Shown: in pieces, positions 1 to 11,971 of the stretch | Layout: each line of letters opens with the position of its first letter | Position numbering within the stretch: the stretch's first letter is position 1 | Program-made: the position numbers and the translations under genes | Notes under the pieces: model-generated | Database searches by the model: none | Told to the model about the DNA's origin: nothing | The model's input: only the letters and a program-made list of their open reading frames with translations | Assembly: GCF_030272615.1 (NCBI RefSeq) | Contig: NC_081413.1 | Location: forward strand, 718,229,867 to 718,293,866 | Reading direction: 5' to 3' | DNA from: Cryptomeria japonica | Taxonomy: Eukaryota; Streptophyta; Pinopsida; Cupressales; Cupressaceae | DNA: 64,000 nucleotides

Positions 1-1190
1 AATCATTTCAAGTAAATCATTTTAATCAATTGTCCTATTTATTTAATTAAATATCCTATAATATTTAATTATAAATCAATTTGCCATTAAATCATTAAAA
101 AAGAATTAATTTGGAAAAAGGAATTAATTTGAAAAAGAATTAAAATTAAGAAAAGAAATAAAAAATGGAATTAAATTGAAAAATCTCAGAAAAGCAATTA
201 AATGAATTAAATATCAAAATTGAATAAACTATGGAATAAATAGGTTTTTTATTTTTATTTTATCTTAAAATTAGTTCAATTTCCTTTAAAGATGAAAAAA
301 GCAGTCAATCACATCAATTCACCTAGATTGTACTTCCTCTTGGAGAATCTCTATCGTTCATCATTGATCGATCTTGACCATTGGTCTCTCTCTGGATTTT
401 CTATAAATTCAAGCTCTCATATCTCATATATTATAACTCTAGAGATTATTGTTATTATGTTGTTTTTTCTCTAGGTCTATTGAGAATATTGCATTTATCT
501 TAATCACATTTCTTGAATCATATAGATGGATAAATTGCTTAAATAATGTTAGCTTAATCTTGCATATCTTGCATCCATTTAGATCAATTTCATACCCATA
601 TAGATTAAATCCTTCATTTAGGTGTTGTCTAGTCACTGGTGTTGCATAAAGAAATCTGAGAGAAAAACTAAACTCACATCCACTAGAAGGCAATAGGTCA
701 TTTTATAATGGTTTTATTATTCATTGATTATTGGTGTACTAACCATGCATCTAATGACTTAATTGAAGTGTTGTGTATTCAGATATAGATACAGATACAA
801 ATCCACTTTTCACACACACAATATGCTTCATGAAGGTTGTCAAGGCATTAATTACCACCTTCCAAAGAGACTAAAAAGTTATCCTAGACAATTAGTAGGC
901 TGCCCTACTATGAGAAGCTACAAATTGTGCATTTGTTTGATACTATGCATATTGGAAAGAATATAACAGAGACGTTATGAAAAATATTGGATGGAAGGCG
1001 TGACAAAGAAAAAAATTCTCAAAATTTGTAGTGACGTTTAGGAATCCAATCATGCAATGAAAAATGTGATTCAATTAAATAGCAATGGAGACCGAATTAA
1101 TATAAGTGCCCTTCATTGGCTATTAATAGGGCAACAAAGCAATTCTATAAAAGAGGTCATATGAAAAAATTCATTTTCCCATAGGAATTG
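1..1190. other. AT-rich flanking DNA, no gene seen
   Basis: This stretch is strongly AT-rich, with A/T runs especially in the first 300 bases. The short open frames on both strands show no recognisable domain. It is the sequence into which COP-1 inserted: the COP-1 LTR starts at 1191, and the five bases before it (GAATT, 1186-1190) would be the left target duplication. The right partner lies outside the window, so this cannot be confirmed. Confidence 0.5.
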
Positions 1191-2254
1191 TGTTGGCATT
1201 GTGTTGTCATTGGTGTCAACCGGTATAGGAATATAACCGGTATGGGAGATTGATGAGAAGTGTTGTCATTGATGCATACCGTAAATGGTGTCATTGATGT
1301 CATCTAGCATAATAATCATAGGAGTCACTGGTACAAAAGTTAGTGTTGGCTTGTGTTGAAGACATAAGTATTGGACACCGATATTGGATAACAACCAGTA
1401 AGTTACATGTTGGCAGTGCATTATTTCCAACCGACAAGTGAGCAAGCAGGGTGAACTAGCATGTGGATCTGCAGGGTGAGATAATGCAGATATGCCAACT
1501 GGTATGATGTTTGGATGTGAAAAAGAAAGATTCCCACTGGATAAAGATGTAGTCACCAAATGAAGAGATGACAGACAGTGAGTGTGCCCAATTGGATCAC
1601 ATGTGCCTATTTGAAGATATGCTTGCTCAAACAGGGAAACCCTATTGGTGCAATGTTGAATGTGGATGACAAGAATCCACTCCCACCAATAAGTGGATCT
1701 TATCTCCTATTATGTATGAAATGCATCATAGTCCTCTGAGATAAGACATAAGAGTAGAAGGCAAGTGATTGAAGGCTCACACCAGATCAACCAATGAAAC
1801 ACTAAGTTGTCTTAGGTGCATGAGATCAGGGCTGTGTACTGAATCTGCAAGGGCATACATGATGTATTACTGGTATAGAGAAAGAAGGATATATTTGTCA
1901 CTTTGACAAACTAGTTGATAGGAGAATCAATTAAATAATTAAGAATGCAAAGTAGGAACAATTGTAGATAGAGAATGTTGCCGAAATGAATATAAAGTTT
2001 GGTGCTGCCAGTGTGCATGACATCTTACCAGTATACATGCAAAAGATACTATCGGCATAGATATCCATCGGTAAAGCTGACAAGGTGCAGAAGTAGAAGG
2101 CTCCCATCCATTGAAGATGTGCATGAGGTAGGTTGGAAAGAGTGCTGACCAGTTAGGTGTTCCACCAGAAGAGAAGCAAAGTGCAAGGTTGAAGACAAAC
2201 CGGTTAGGGTTAACCGACAGGGTTTGTGAACTGGTAGATGGACCCAGTTGTGTG
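1191..2254 (+). repeat. COP-1 5' LTR, first part
   Basis: It starts TGTTGGCATT and matches 25446-26014 along its first 570 bases or so, with scattered transitions. It is interrupted at 2255 by the target duplication of COP-2 and resumes at 20626. Small frames inside it are not conserved between LTR copies and are taken as chance. Confidence 0.8.
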
Positions 2255-2259
2255 TTATT
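2255..2259. repeat. COP-2 target site duplication, left (TTATT)
   Basis: TTATT precedes the LTR start TGTTGG at 2260. The same five bases follow the 3' LTR end CTAACA at 20621-20625. A perfect 5-bp duplication fits integrase-mediated insertion into the COP-1 5' LTR. Confidence 0.9.
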
Positions 2260-3279
2260 TGTTGGTATTTTGGATATGTTGATATAGTTTTGTCATTGAT
2301 GTCAACAATTGTCAACATTTATTAGCACTTGGAGACTCTTGATTATGTTCGCTGGCAAGTCAGTGACTTATGCACGGTCACTGGTATTTGGTTCACTGAC
2401 ACTTGGAATGACTTGGAGACTACTTGGTTATGTCAAAGACATTGTTTGGACACCTTGTTATGGTGATTTGTTCATTGGTCTATTCAGGTTTTCATATTTG
2501 TTACCGGCAAATAGGTCCAGGTTATGCACCAACAAGCATATCTATTCCAGATCAGCATGAGACATTATGAAGATGATTTGTTATTATTGTAAATGCATTG
2601 AGTTGACATGATGCATCGGATATTGATTCATTTATAAATAATTTTATTGTAATATCTTTAGTGAGCCAACCTACTCAATTGGTCTTAGGTTATGGTATAA
2701 ATGTAAGATCTTATTTGTGAGATTGATATGGGAATGTAAGTAAGTGTGAATAAGGTATATGTGAAAATAAGCAGAGCTATACACGCAGACATCATTCAAG
2801 ATTGAAGTAAGGTTTGAAGAAGGCATATCAGAGCTAAAATAGTACTGAATCCAACATATGAAGATGCTATTTTGAAGTAGTACATTATCATTGGATTTAA
2901 CCATCCAATTGTAGTCAGTGTGACTCCCATTTTGTGATTGAGCAGTGAGCTCTAGGTAGCTGGCCTTTCTGCATGTGCAAACTCCATATTGTACACACAT
3001 CTATAGTAGTATCATCTAATTGTGGGTAAGGCTTCCCACCATGGTTTTTCCCCTTACAGGGTTTCCACATACAAATATTTGTGTTATGTGTTGTGGATAT
3101 TATTGTCTTTATGTTTCATTCATCAATCTTTACCGGTACTACAATTAACTGATAAACTGTCTACCAGCATAAAGTTTGGTGTATCAGTATTAAGAATTAA
3201 GTTTTGGTTAAGTTAATTTTGGTTTGAATTTATTGGACAACTGATTCACCCCCCTCTTAGTTGTCTCTAGGACCTAACA
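2260..3279 (+). repeat. COP-2 5' LTR
   Basis: It is 1,020 bp, starts TGTTGGTATT and ends GGACCTAACA just before the primer site. It is homologous to the COP-3 LTRs (34521-35575 and 40143-41198). Its 3' partner at 19803-20620 is about 200 bp shorter because of an internal deletion. Confidence 0.9.
2696..2703 (+). promoter_or_regulatory. Putative TATA box of COP-2 5' LTR
   Basis: TATAAATG lies about 440 bp into the LTR. The same motif in the same context (GGTATAAATGTAAG) occurs at the matching place in the COP-3 LTRs near 34988 and 40610, which supports a U3 promoter. No transcript evidence is available. Confidence 0.5.
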
Positions 3280-3281
3280 AT

Positions 3282-3293
3282 TGGTATCAGAGC
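3282..3293 (+). promoter_or_regulatory. COP-2 primer binding site, initiator-Met tRNA type
   Basis: TGGTATCAGAGC lies two bases after the LTR end. This is the standard plant copia primer site complementary to the 3' end of initiator methionine tRNA, and it fixes the LTR/internal boundary and the element orientation. Confidence 0.92.
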
Positions 3294-3336
3294 TTAGTCC
3301 TCTTTTTGCAGAAGTTTAACAGCTTGAGGAGATCCA

Positions 3337-4224
3337 ATGTCTTCTAACTATTTCAGGAAGGACAAACCTAAACTTGATGGAGCCAACTATGACATATGGA
3401 AGATCAGGATGGAGACACATTTGAATTGCATTGGAAAGGACATATGGGATGTTACAAAGAATGGTTATACTGCTCCTACTCAAGTTCAACCTAATCCACC
3501 AACCTTGGCTAAAGATGAGGAAAATGATTGCAAAGCAAGAGAAGCACTTTTGAGCGCATTGTCAGATCAGCAAATCATGGGATTATCAGATAGATCTACT
3601 GGTAAAGCTATTTGGGACAAATTAGAAACATTGAATGAAGAAGATTCCACGGTCAAAATTGCAAAACATGAATGCTTTCAAGTCAAGTATGAAAATCTGA
3701 AAATGGAAGAAGATGAAAGGATTTCTACTTTTATGGAAAGAGTAAATGAAATTGTTTTGGGTATACAATGTTGTGGAGGAACCTTAAGTGAAGATGAAAT
3801 TGTTTCTAAAGTTTTAAGAGCTTTTCCACCGACATATAAAATGAAAGTTACTACTATAAATCAATTCAGAATAATGTCTAATGTATCAGTATCTAGAGAC
3901 ACTTTGGTTGGAAAACTTTCAGCTTTTGAACTTGAGGAATTTGGTCATGTTGCTACTATTAAGACAGTTTTAGTTTTTAAAGCATCATCATCATCTGCAA
4001 CATCATCATCATCTAAGAAATCTGATTGGAAAGCCTTTTATGCAAGAGAACTTGACAAAATCAGAAAGGAGAATGAAGAACTGGAAGAGCTTGAAGCACT
4101 ATTTGCAAGGAAAATGCCTAAAGGTCGAGTTGGAAGTAAGTATGAAGGTAAAGCACCATTTAAATGTTTTGACTGCAATAAAGTCACATGGCTTCTAGGT
4201 GTCCTGATAGACAAGAAAGATTAA
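3337..4224 (+). pseudogene. gag: COP-2 gag, frameshifted at the zinc knuckle
   Basis: The frame opens with ATG 57 bases after the LTR. It carries a copia Gag N-terminus (LDGANYDIWKIRMETHL, residues about 13-29), a UBN2-like helical core (residues about 60-190), and a Lys/Glu-rich stretch before a CX2C start of a zinc knuckle (KCFDCNK). About four bases are missing relative to COP-3 just after that Cys pair, so translation leaves frame and ends at 4224. The real continuation is in the frame beginning at 4188. Gag would coat the element RNA in cytoplasmic particles. The N-terminus closely matches COP-3 at 35633. Confidence 0.88.
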
Positions 4225-5687
4225 GAGAAGAAGCTAAAATAACATATAAGCCTAACTCTAAATATCAGAGATACAAGTTTAAGAAGAATAGAGACAAATC
4301 TTGTAACTATGTTGATGAAGGAGTTACTGATGATTCTGATGAGGATCTGATAGACAATGGATGGGTTGTTATTGCTATAACAGAAGATCAACCGACACCT
4401 AGTGTTCAACTGGTAGAGCAGGCCCTGACAGTTAAAATTGAAGATAAGGATAAATGGATCATTGACTCAGGATGTTCACATCATATGACTGGTGATAGAA
4501 GTAAATTCTTAAACTTTTAGGAATACAATGGAGGTCTAGTGAGATTTGGAGATGATAAAGCTTATTTGATCAAAGGAAAAGGCACTATATCTTTTGATGT
4601 TAAGCACAATACTAATAATTTTTACTATGTTGAAGGTTTGAAGCATAATCTTTTGAGTGTTGGTCAATTAGTTGAGAAAGGATTTCAGTTACAATTCAAG
4701 AATGGTAAATGCAAAATCTAAAATAGAACTGGTTTGGAAATTGCAATCGGTAATCAGACTAGAGGTAATATCTTTTATTTGAATAACAATGAGAAATCAT
4801 GTTTAATTGCACATATTGATGAAAGTTGGTTATGGCATAAGAGACTTTGTCATGCAAATTTTGATTGCATTGTGAAAATCAGTACAACTAAGGCAGTAAG
4901 AGATTTACCTAAGATTGCTAAACCTCACAATCCGGTATGTAAGGAATGTCAATTTGGAAAGCAAGTTAGAGAATATTTTAAGAGTATACCAGATAAATCC
5001 AATAATGCTCTTGAATTAATTCATACTTATTTATGTGGTCCAGAAAGAACTAGAAGTTTACAAGGAGATAGGTATTTTATGCTAATCATTGATGACTATT
5101 CTAGAATGTGTTGGGTTACTTTTCTCAGGGAAAAATCAAAAGCTTTTGGGAAATTCAAACTATTCAAGGTGATGGTAGAGAATGAAACCGATAAGAAAAT
5201 CAAATGTTTGAGATCAAATCAAGGAGGTGAATTCACATCTAAGGAATTTAATACATTCTGTCAAGTGAATGGGATCGAAAGACAATTATCAGCACCTCAG
5301 ACACCCCAGTAGAATGGAGTTGTGGAAAGGAAAAATAGAACTATTTTGGATGCAGCTAGAAGCATGATATCAGAAGAAAACCTACCTCATATATATTGGA
5401 GAGAAGAAGTGAATACAATAGTTTACACATTCAACAGAGTTCTCATCAAAGGTGAAACTAGTAAGATCCCTCATGAACTATGGTTTGGCAATACTCCTAC
5501 TCTTGAATATTTCAGAGTATTTGGAAGTAAATGCTATATTAGAAGAGATGGGTATATTGACAAATTTGATCCTAGAAGTGATGAAGGAATATTTCTTGGT
5601 TATTCATCTAAGAGAAAGGCATATAGATGTTTTAACAAGAGATTGCAAAAAATTGTTGAGAGTGCAAATGTGAAGATTGATGAATAG
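4188..5687 (+). pseudogene. pol: COP-2 protease and integrase region, stop-interrupted
   Basis: One frame runs through the end of gag, the aspartic protease (DSGCSHHMTG near 4465, DSG active site) and the integrase. The integrase has an H-x-H...C-x2-C region (HKRLCHANFD, then CKECQFGK) and a core at LIIDDYSRMCW. Stops fall at 4518, 4719, 5310 and 5685. Two catalytic positions are changed against COP-3: HTYLCG replaces HTDLCG (first Asp), and RSNQGGEF replaces the usual Asp with Asn. The third residue, in NGVVERKN, remains. The enzyme would be dead even if read through. Confidence 0.88.
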
Positions 5688-5858
5688 TTTAGAGGAAATT
5701 CAAGGTACATGGACTCTAAATCAGCAATAGAGATAATAACAAATGAACATATAATGAGTACACTGGTATAAAATGTTGATCTAGTTACACCAGCATCATT
5801 TGAGGATTCAACAGTCACTAAAGAACAACAAGAAGTAAAAACACCCTGGTATGTAAGA

Positions 5859-6772
5859 TTGAACCACTCTGAAGATCAAATAATTGGAAACAAGTATCAA
5901 GGAGTTATGACTAGAGGAAGATTGGCAAATGAAGAGGTATGTCTTATTTATCAATTTGAACCAACATCAATTAATGAGGCATGTGAAGATAATTATTGGA
6001 TTAAAGCTATGGAAGATGAATTGGAACAAATTGAAAAGAACAATACATGGACATTAGATCCCCAGCCTAAAGACAAAAATGTAATTGGAACTAAATGGGC
6101 ATTCAGAAATAAACTTAATGAAGATGGCAAGGTAATCAGAAACAAACCAAGATTAGTGTGTAAGGGATATTCACAGAAAGGAGTTGATTATAATGAAACC
6201 TCTGCACCGGTAGCTAGAATTGAGGCAGTCAGATTATTCTTGGCTTTTGCAGCCCACAAGAACTATAAAGTATATCAAATGGATGTTAAATGTGCATTTT
6301 TGAATGAAGAAGTTTATATTGAACAACCTAATGGATTTTCATTGACAGATGACAAAGATATGGTTTGCAGGTTAAGGAAAGCTTTGTATGGACTAAAGCA
6401 AGCTCCTAGAGCTTAGTATGCTAGATTGGACAAATATCTTTTGAAGATTGGATACACTAAAGGTAATGCAAACAACAATCTATACTACAAAGTGACTAAT
6501 GATGACATCTTGGTTATTGAAGTTTTTGTTGATGATATAATCTTTGGAGGAGAAGATGGATTATGTAAAGATTTTTCTAATAAAATGCAGCAAGAATTTG
6601 AAATGTCTATTATTAAAGAGATAAAATTCTCTTTAGGATTGCAGATTTCACAGACTGATAATGGTATATTCTTATGACAATCTAAGTACTTAAAGGAATT
6701 AATAAAGAAATTTGGCATGGAAAACTCTGAACCGGTAAGCACACCTATGACTACAACTGATAAATTATCATT
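5859..6772 (+). pseudogene. pol: COP-2 reverse transcriptase, 5' part, stop-interrupted
   Basis: Motifs include [45 protein letters not shown] and the catalytic [10 protein letters not shown] four-residue piece between AFLN and EEVYIEQP present in COP-3 is missing here. Stops occur at 6414 (Trp to TAG) and 6675. The frame ends where SOLO-1 begins at 6778, and the coding sequence resumes at 18732. Confidence 0.9.
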
Positions 6773-6777
6773 GAAGG
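6773..6777. repeat. SOLO-1 target site duplication, left (GAAGG)
   Basis: GAAGG precedes TGTTGTTCAC at 6778 and recurs at 18727-18731 after CCCAACA. Joining the flanks restores the copia reading order found in COP-3, which confirms the insertion boundaries. Confidence 0.93.
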
Positions 6778-9700
6778 TGTTGTTCACCAAAAGTGATAAC
6801 CCAAGAGCACCTGCAAATCTTTCTATGAAATGGCCAATTTCAGTCTACAAAACACATCAGGGCTTGGACAACATAACATAGGACCCTAATTGATCCTCCT
6901 GCACTTCAGGTTCTGCTAGACCTAGGGGGGGACACCCTTTTGATGCACTAAATACAACAATTACAAACACATAACTGCATCAACATTAAGCAGATAGATC
7001 ATTTCACAAGCTCAATAGGTTAGGAAACATTACAGATTGGCTAGATCTGTACAAACAATAGGATGAAACAGATCTTGGAAAGAATGGAACACACACCCCT
7101 AAACATAAAGGGAAATAGATTTGTCTTTTAAAATATTGATCTGAAACCATCCCCAAATCTGTTAAAGACCAGTGCCTTATTCATTGGGCAAGAGTCACAC
7201 ACACAAAACTACAAAATGTTAATCACAGCTGCAAATTAGTTTTCCTTACAACATATCCCTGCATTAATACCTTGTACTGATGCATTACTCAATCCATTCA
7301 TAAAATTATCAGATCTGGGACACATTCCACTGTTTACGACTGATTATAGAATTTAAACTCTTCATTAAAGAATGCCTACAAACAGTCATACAATCTCCTT
7401 GAGATGACAAATTATAAGCCTCCTTGAGGATTCAATTCATAACAATTAAATGCATACATAGAGACAATATCATGGGAAATTTACTCATGCCTGACACAAG
7501 TAAGACCTGCAATTAGAAAACAATCTGTCATCCTGCAATGTAGCCTCTATACCCTGAATAAATCCATAGAACTTTACAAGTTTGGGTCAAGAATTTCAGA
7601 AAATGGAAGCCATGAAAACTGGAGCACTTCCTCATAGAATTCTGGAACCCTTACCACTGAGAAGAATTCGGAATAAAAAGAGGAGAGAAGAAAATCAAAT
7701 CTACAACTGAATTGCCAAGTGTCTCCTCTCTAACTAAATTTTGTTCCCGTGGAAACTACTTCTAACATATCTCACATTTGTCAAAATTAACTTCATAATC
7801 GGATTCCTCACTCTGAGATCTTTCCGAAAACATATAACACTTTATACTTTGGCAAAAAATTGAGCTCTGGGCGAATTAATCCTTAACATGGACCCATCAT
7901 TTAAATTTTTCGAATTTCTCTATAGTTTGAACTATATTATTTATGGATTTAAAATTTGATTTTTGCCTCCATATGTGCTCTGACACCTTGCCACGTGGCA
8001 GGGTTTGATTGGCTGATGGGGTTGACTGAACGCCACCTAGGATGACACCTCATCATCGCCATGCCATCTGCTTTGTCACTGCCACTTGGCCGCCACGTCA
8101 TCGCCACTGGACTGCCACCTGTGCGCCACCTCACCGGGACCTGCCTGTTGGACCGCTGACTGTACCCGCCACGTCGACGGCTCTCGTTCACTTTCGCTAT
8201 TTCGCGGGGTTTAAATGATGTGCATCTTCCCTTTGCGAAATAGCGCGCACCGTTGATCTCTCTCGGACTTGCTCGCTCGTTAACCCGGCCTTCGTCTGCA
8301 AAATTTTGCTTGTTTGCCTCGGGAAGCGTGCCTACGTGGGGTCCACTTGGTCTTCGTCCAGTCAACTCCTCCATCGCCTCAGGAAGCGTGCTCGCACATG
8401 GGCCCACCTTGGGCGCCCATAGGCACCTTGTGTCAAAAGCCTTTATGGCTTAGACATTATAGTATAGTGCATTTTTGCATATAAATACTAAAAGCTCCCA
8501 GTGCACAGCCAATGTGGGATAATTCATTTTAAGCCTGGAGCTTCATTTTGAAGAGTTCTCTGAGTGATTGCCTGGAAGTTTCATTTTCCAATGCGATTTG
8601 GTTTAAAGCTTTTGAGTTTGCCTCCTTCCCATGCCACGCTGAAGGATCTGGAGGAATCAATGGCGTTTGCATTTGTTGCAACAAACTTTAATGCTGCCAC
8701 CAAGTTCAGCTCCATTACCACGCAGGTTCTTCTAATTCCAAGCCACACATAGGGAGGAGGAGTGCGATTTGATATATGCTAGAGTTTGAAAACCTTTTAA
8801 ATGCCCCCTCCCACCATCCACGTTAACATCCTCTGCATACCTTGCAGCATACCACGTAGCCTTGTTGGAGGAATATGGGGGGCACGTGAGGAGAAGGAAA
8901 TTTGATGCAGCTTGCCATTGAATTTGGTTTAGTGTTGTTTGCTGCTCTGAATGCCCAACCAACACTCTTCTTTACTCCATAATACTTGTTGTTACTTTAG
9001 CTTCAACTTTTAATCTGCCCTCCCCCTTTCTTTACCACGTGAGCCATTGGGAATGGTTATGGATATTCAACTAATTTTGGATCCAGCACCTTGAGCGATG
9101 TCTAAATTGAGGAACTGCTACCATTTCTTCCTATTCTGTTGCCTCCTCTACTATTCCTCTTGCGCCCTCCACCTACGCTCACCATGGATTTTGATGCATC
9201 GGGCCAATTTACAATCTTCATGAGCATTCCAAGCCCCACACGCAGAAGCTAAAATGGGCAAAAAGTGGACTTAAAACCTTACACCTACCAAAGTCCTTTC
9301 ATTGAAAGACTGTTGCACATGCATTTGTTTGAAAGTTTTTGTAGCTGCTGCAACACTTCATGGAGGAAGGAACATTGGCCTGGAGACATGCATTCAACTT
9401 GACAACATGCATTTGCCATTCATTTGACCTGAAGCCTTCACATTTTTTAATATATAAAACATTGGTGGAGACATCTCTCTGAAATGTTTGAGGCTTAAAA
9501 CTAATATGCAAGACATACACCATCATGTCCATTAACAACCAATAAACTGGAGTCACCTCTCACCGTTCCACTGGCAAATTGCAATCAAGCCAGGTCGGGC
9601 CCCAAAGTGGGTCCGACTAAAAAAATTTTCGTTTTCATACAACTGGCCTCTGGAATATCTTCACGGACCTAAAATATACCTCTGGAAATGATCGGCATCG

Positions 9701-9840
9701 TTTTCGGATCATTAATCCGCATTTTACAACCTTCAGGCAATTACGCCACAATTTTCGCATTTAATCGCGAAGACGTAATTTTCAAACCTGTCAAAACACC
9801 TTTCTAGAGCTCGCCATCTGACAGGCGTATACTTTGATAT
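6778..9840 (+). repeat. SOLO-1 left part, no gene
   Basis: This 3-kb stretch holds no recognisable coding domain. A distinctly GC-rich section at about 7960-8450, with many repeats of a GCCACxT-like word, precedes an AT-rich TATA-like site. That layout suits a U3 promoter region. Open frames there (for example 7949-8407 on minus) show biased composition and no family motif. Confidence 0.6.
8480..8487 (+). promoter_or_regulatory. Putative TATA box of SOLO-1
   Basis: The sequence GCATATAAATACTAAAAG lies downstream of the GC-rich block, about 1.7 kb into the insert. It is the best promoter candidate in SOLO-1. With only one copy present it cannot be checked by conservation. Confidence 0.35.
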
Positions 9841-9997
9841 ACAAGGATGACTTCTACCAAACGGTTTCTCAAGACGAGTCCCAAGTGAAGAGATATTAAT
9901 TTCCGAAAACGGCCAACTGGCTTTGTCAACACTGCGGACCTGATGAAGTCAATGTTCTGGCAACACATGATGCCTTTCTCAAAAATATCAAACGACC
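9841..9997. repeat. 157-bp direct duplication flanking TRG-1, left copy
   Basis: These 157 bases, from ACAAGGATGA to AATATCAAACGACC, recur at 17814-17970 with about four differences, all transitions. They lie exactly on both sides of TRG-1, where a 5-bp duplication is expected. The left copy runs straight into a TRG-1 LTR that lacks its terminal bases. Confidence 0.92.
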
Positions 9998-11228
9998 GAA
10001 CCCTAGTTGCTCTCGAACCCTAGTTTCTCTCCCCTCTTCCAACTCCAAGGAGAGAGAAGGGAGGTTCGCTAGGATTCGATGGTTTTCACTTAGGGGGGAG
10101 ACTTTACATTCAAAAAAGGGGTTGAAACCCACAAGATCCAATCCCACACAATGCAAGATTGGATGCTAAATGAGTTTCAAGGGTTAAGACAGCAAGGCTA
10201 CCTTCTTTTGTAAAGAATGTGCATAGAAGAATTGAGCTAGGAATGCATAGAAAGTGACAAAGATTCGCTTTATAAACTGAGATAGGGATACAGTATGAAG
10301 CTACGGACCTGGAACTAGCAGTAAAATGTCGATATGGCACTGTCCTGCAAATTTGAGCAAAAGTTGTCGGGACGATGGCGCCTAGTGCCACGGTCCTCCG
10401 AAAAATCCGCGAAACGAAGGGGGATTTGTTCGTCTCTGCACAAGGATTCCAGATCTTCAATCTTAGCCGTGTACCTGCAACCTACACAAAGAAAAGCGAA
10501 GACGATTGGGGGGTTAGGGATTAGGGGTTTGCCTTTAGGTCAAACCCCGGTTTTGGAATTAACCAAGAATTGAGCAAGAGCTGTAAAGGTAAATGACTGT
10601 AAAACAAGTACTAATACCTTGTTCTAAGGATGTTTGTATCCTTATGTGCGAAGGTTTAGATGTTGTATGTTGTATGTTGTAGTAGTATGTGATCTCCTCT
10701 TCAATGGTTGAATCCTTGTCTTGAATGCAACACTTAGCCTTGAATGGAGACTTGAAATGATCAATTGCTTGAAGGAATGCTTGAATGCTTGAGTATAGTT
10801 TCCACATTTTTTCTGTCATGTATGTGTTATCTCCAAATGAGAGAGAAAAATGTAGTTTATATACTTGTCAATTAGCGCTGATAGACTGATTTTCCTGACC
10901 TTAGGCCGACCAGGAAAGTTAATTTCCAAATTGCAAACAAAAAGACCCGAGACCCCTTAGGAGACCGGGCCCAAAATAGGACAGCGCCATGGTCCCGGGG
11001 ACTAAGGCGCTGGGCGCCATGGTCTTGAGGGACCAGGGCACTGGGCGCTCTGGTCCCACCTCCTGGGACATCAGGGTGCAAGGAGGTTCAGGCCAAGGTA
11101 CTTGAAAAATGCAGTTTTTGGTGTCGTGAGCAAGCTTCGGGGTCTCCATTTAGGTTGCGTGTTGCGTGGCCATCGTGAAGACCGAAATGCAGTCGAAATT
11201 GCAAGTGTCACAATTTTACGACGCTACA
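9998..11228 (-). repeat. TRG-1 3' LTR, outer terminus missing
   Basis: It matches 16612-17813 but lacks the last 23 bases in element orientation (plus-strand TGTAAAGCGG... present at 16589-16611). It also has a small tandem duplication of GAACCCTAGTTGCTCTC at the broken edge (9998-10032). A TATATAAAC motif on minus lies at 10855-10863. Confidence 0.9.
10980..11057. repeat. Palindromic minisatellite in TRG-1 3' LTR
   Basis: About two and a half tandem units of roughly 31 bp, each an imperfect palindrome of the form GGACCAGGGCGCTGGGCGCC followed by a complementary GGTCC arm. They lie about 120 bp upstream of the TATA motif in element orientation. Unit number differs from the partner LTR at 17578-17642. 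Confidence 0.85.
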
Positions 11229-11247
11229 TTTAGCCCCCACTTTAGCG
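11229..11247 (-). promoter_or_regulatory. TRG-1 polypurine tract
   Basis: On the minus strand AAAGTGGGGGCTAAA abuts the start of the 3' LTR (TGTAGCGTCC). A purine-rich run at this place is where plus-strand DNA synthesis would start. TRG-2 has the same tract at 47508-47526. Confidence 0.75.
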
Positions 11248-11971
11248 GGAGTATGTATGCTCATACTTCCGGTAAAGTACAAGGAAACAACATTGAAAAA
11301 CTTTCACCACGTCAAGGAGGCAAGACACACCAAGCCCCCAGTGGACTAAGGATCTTACGACTTCGATTGACAAAGTAAAAGGGAAGATCACGAGGGAGAA
11401 CCATGACTGTCAGTAGTAAGGTTCCCTCACTATGAGTCATGCAAGAAAGATATCAAAAATTTTCAAGGCAAAGCTAAATTTGCCAAGAAATTCTCAAGTA
11501 TCTTGAAAAGATATGAACGGGATGTATGCCCCCCTATGTTAAAGCGATCGCACACGCCTCATCGGGGGTGATTGTTTTAACGTAGTGATACACATAAGAA
11601 TGAGAAAGGAAAGGAGCATGTTATCGCAAGGATTTAGCCCCCAAGTGTGAGATAAGCCCAAGGATAATAGACACAAAACACAAAGCACGAGGTGACTTCA
11701 CTTTCCTTGGGGTCAGTATGTTGTATGATAAGTCATGTATATATATCATATGTATGTATGCATAATTGTTCTTCATTCCCCAATCAAGGAAGGTCACCTA
11801 GAAGAAGGGAAGACATGTGTCTTTTGAGTCAACATGAGAGAGATCGAGAGATCTCAATGCTTTGCATCGTCCTCAAGTAGACAACACTAAGGACAACAAA
11901 TAGAAGAATGACAATAACATATAGAAGAAGTAACACAAGAGAGGAGGAGAGAATTTGCTATGCTAATGTAA
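11248..11971 (-). other. TRG-1 3' untranslated region
   Basis: About 720 bp lie between the Gag stop codon and the polypurine tract. There is no conserved open frame. The sequence is closely matched in TRG-2 (47527-48248), including a poly-pyrimidine/ATAT patch near 11740. Confidence 0.6.

Noticed and set aside
1-1190. Possible host gene in the AT-rich left flank
   Set aside because: Only short, unrelated open frames without domains; no splice-supported exon chain can be seen.
3282-3293. tRNA gene at the initiator-Met-like sequence
   Set aside because: Only the 12-base primer-complementary stretch is present, with no tRNA cloverleaf around it.
7949-8407. A 152-codon minus frame in the GC-rich block of SOLO-1
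   Set aside because: The composition is biased (Arg, Gly, Pro, Ser), there is no recognised motif, and the block looks like a promoter region.
10110-10460. A 116-codon minus-strand frame found in both TRG-1 LTRs (also 16707-17057), partly open in TRG-3
   Set aside because: It has no ATG at the apparent start, is frameshifted in TRG-2 and shortened in TRG-3, and spans the GC palindrome. Its conservation is explained by LTR homology.
10620-10700. Short direct repeats (GTATGTTGTATGTTGTA and GAATGCTTGAATGCTT) as a CRISPR-like array
   Set aside because: They are contiguous microsatellite-like repeats without spacers, lie in an LTR and vary in number between copies; this is a plant genome.
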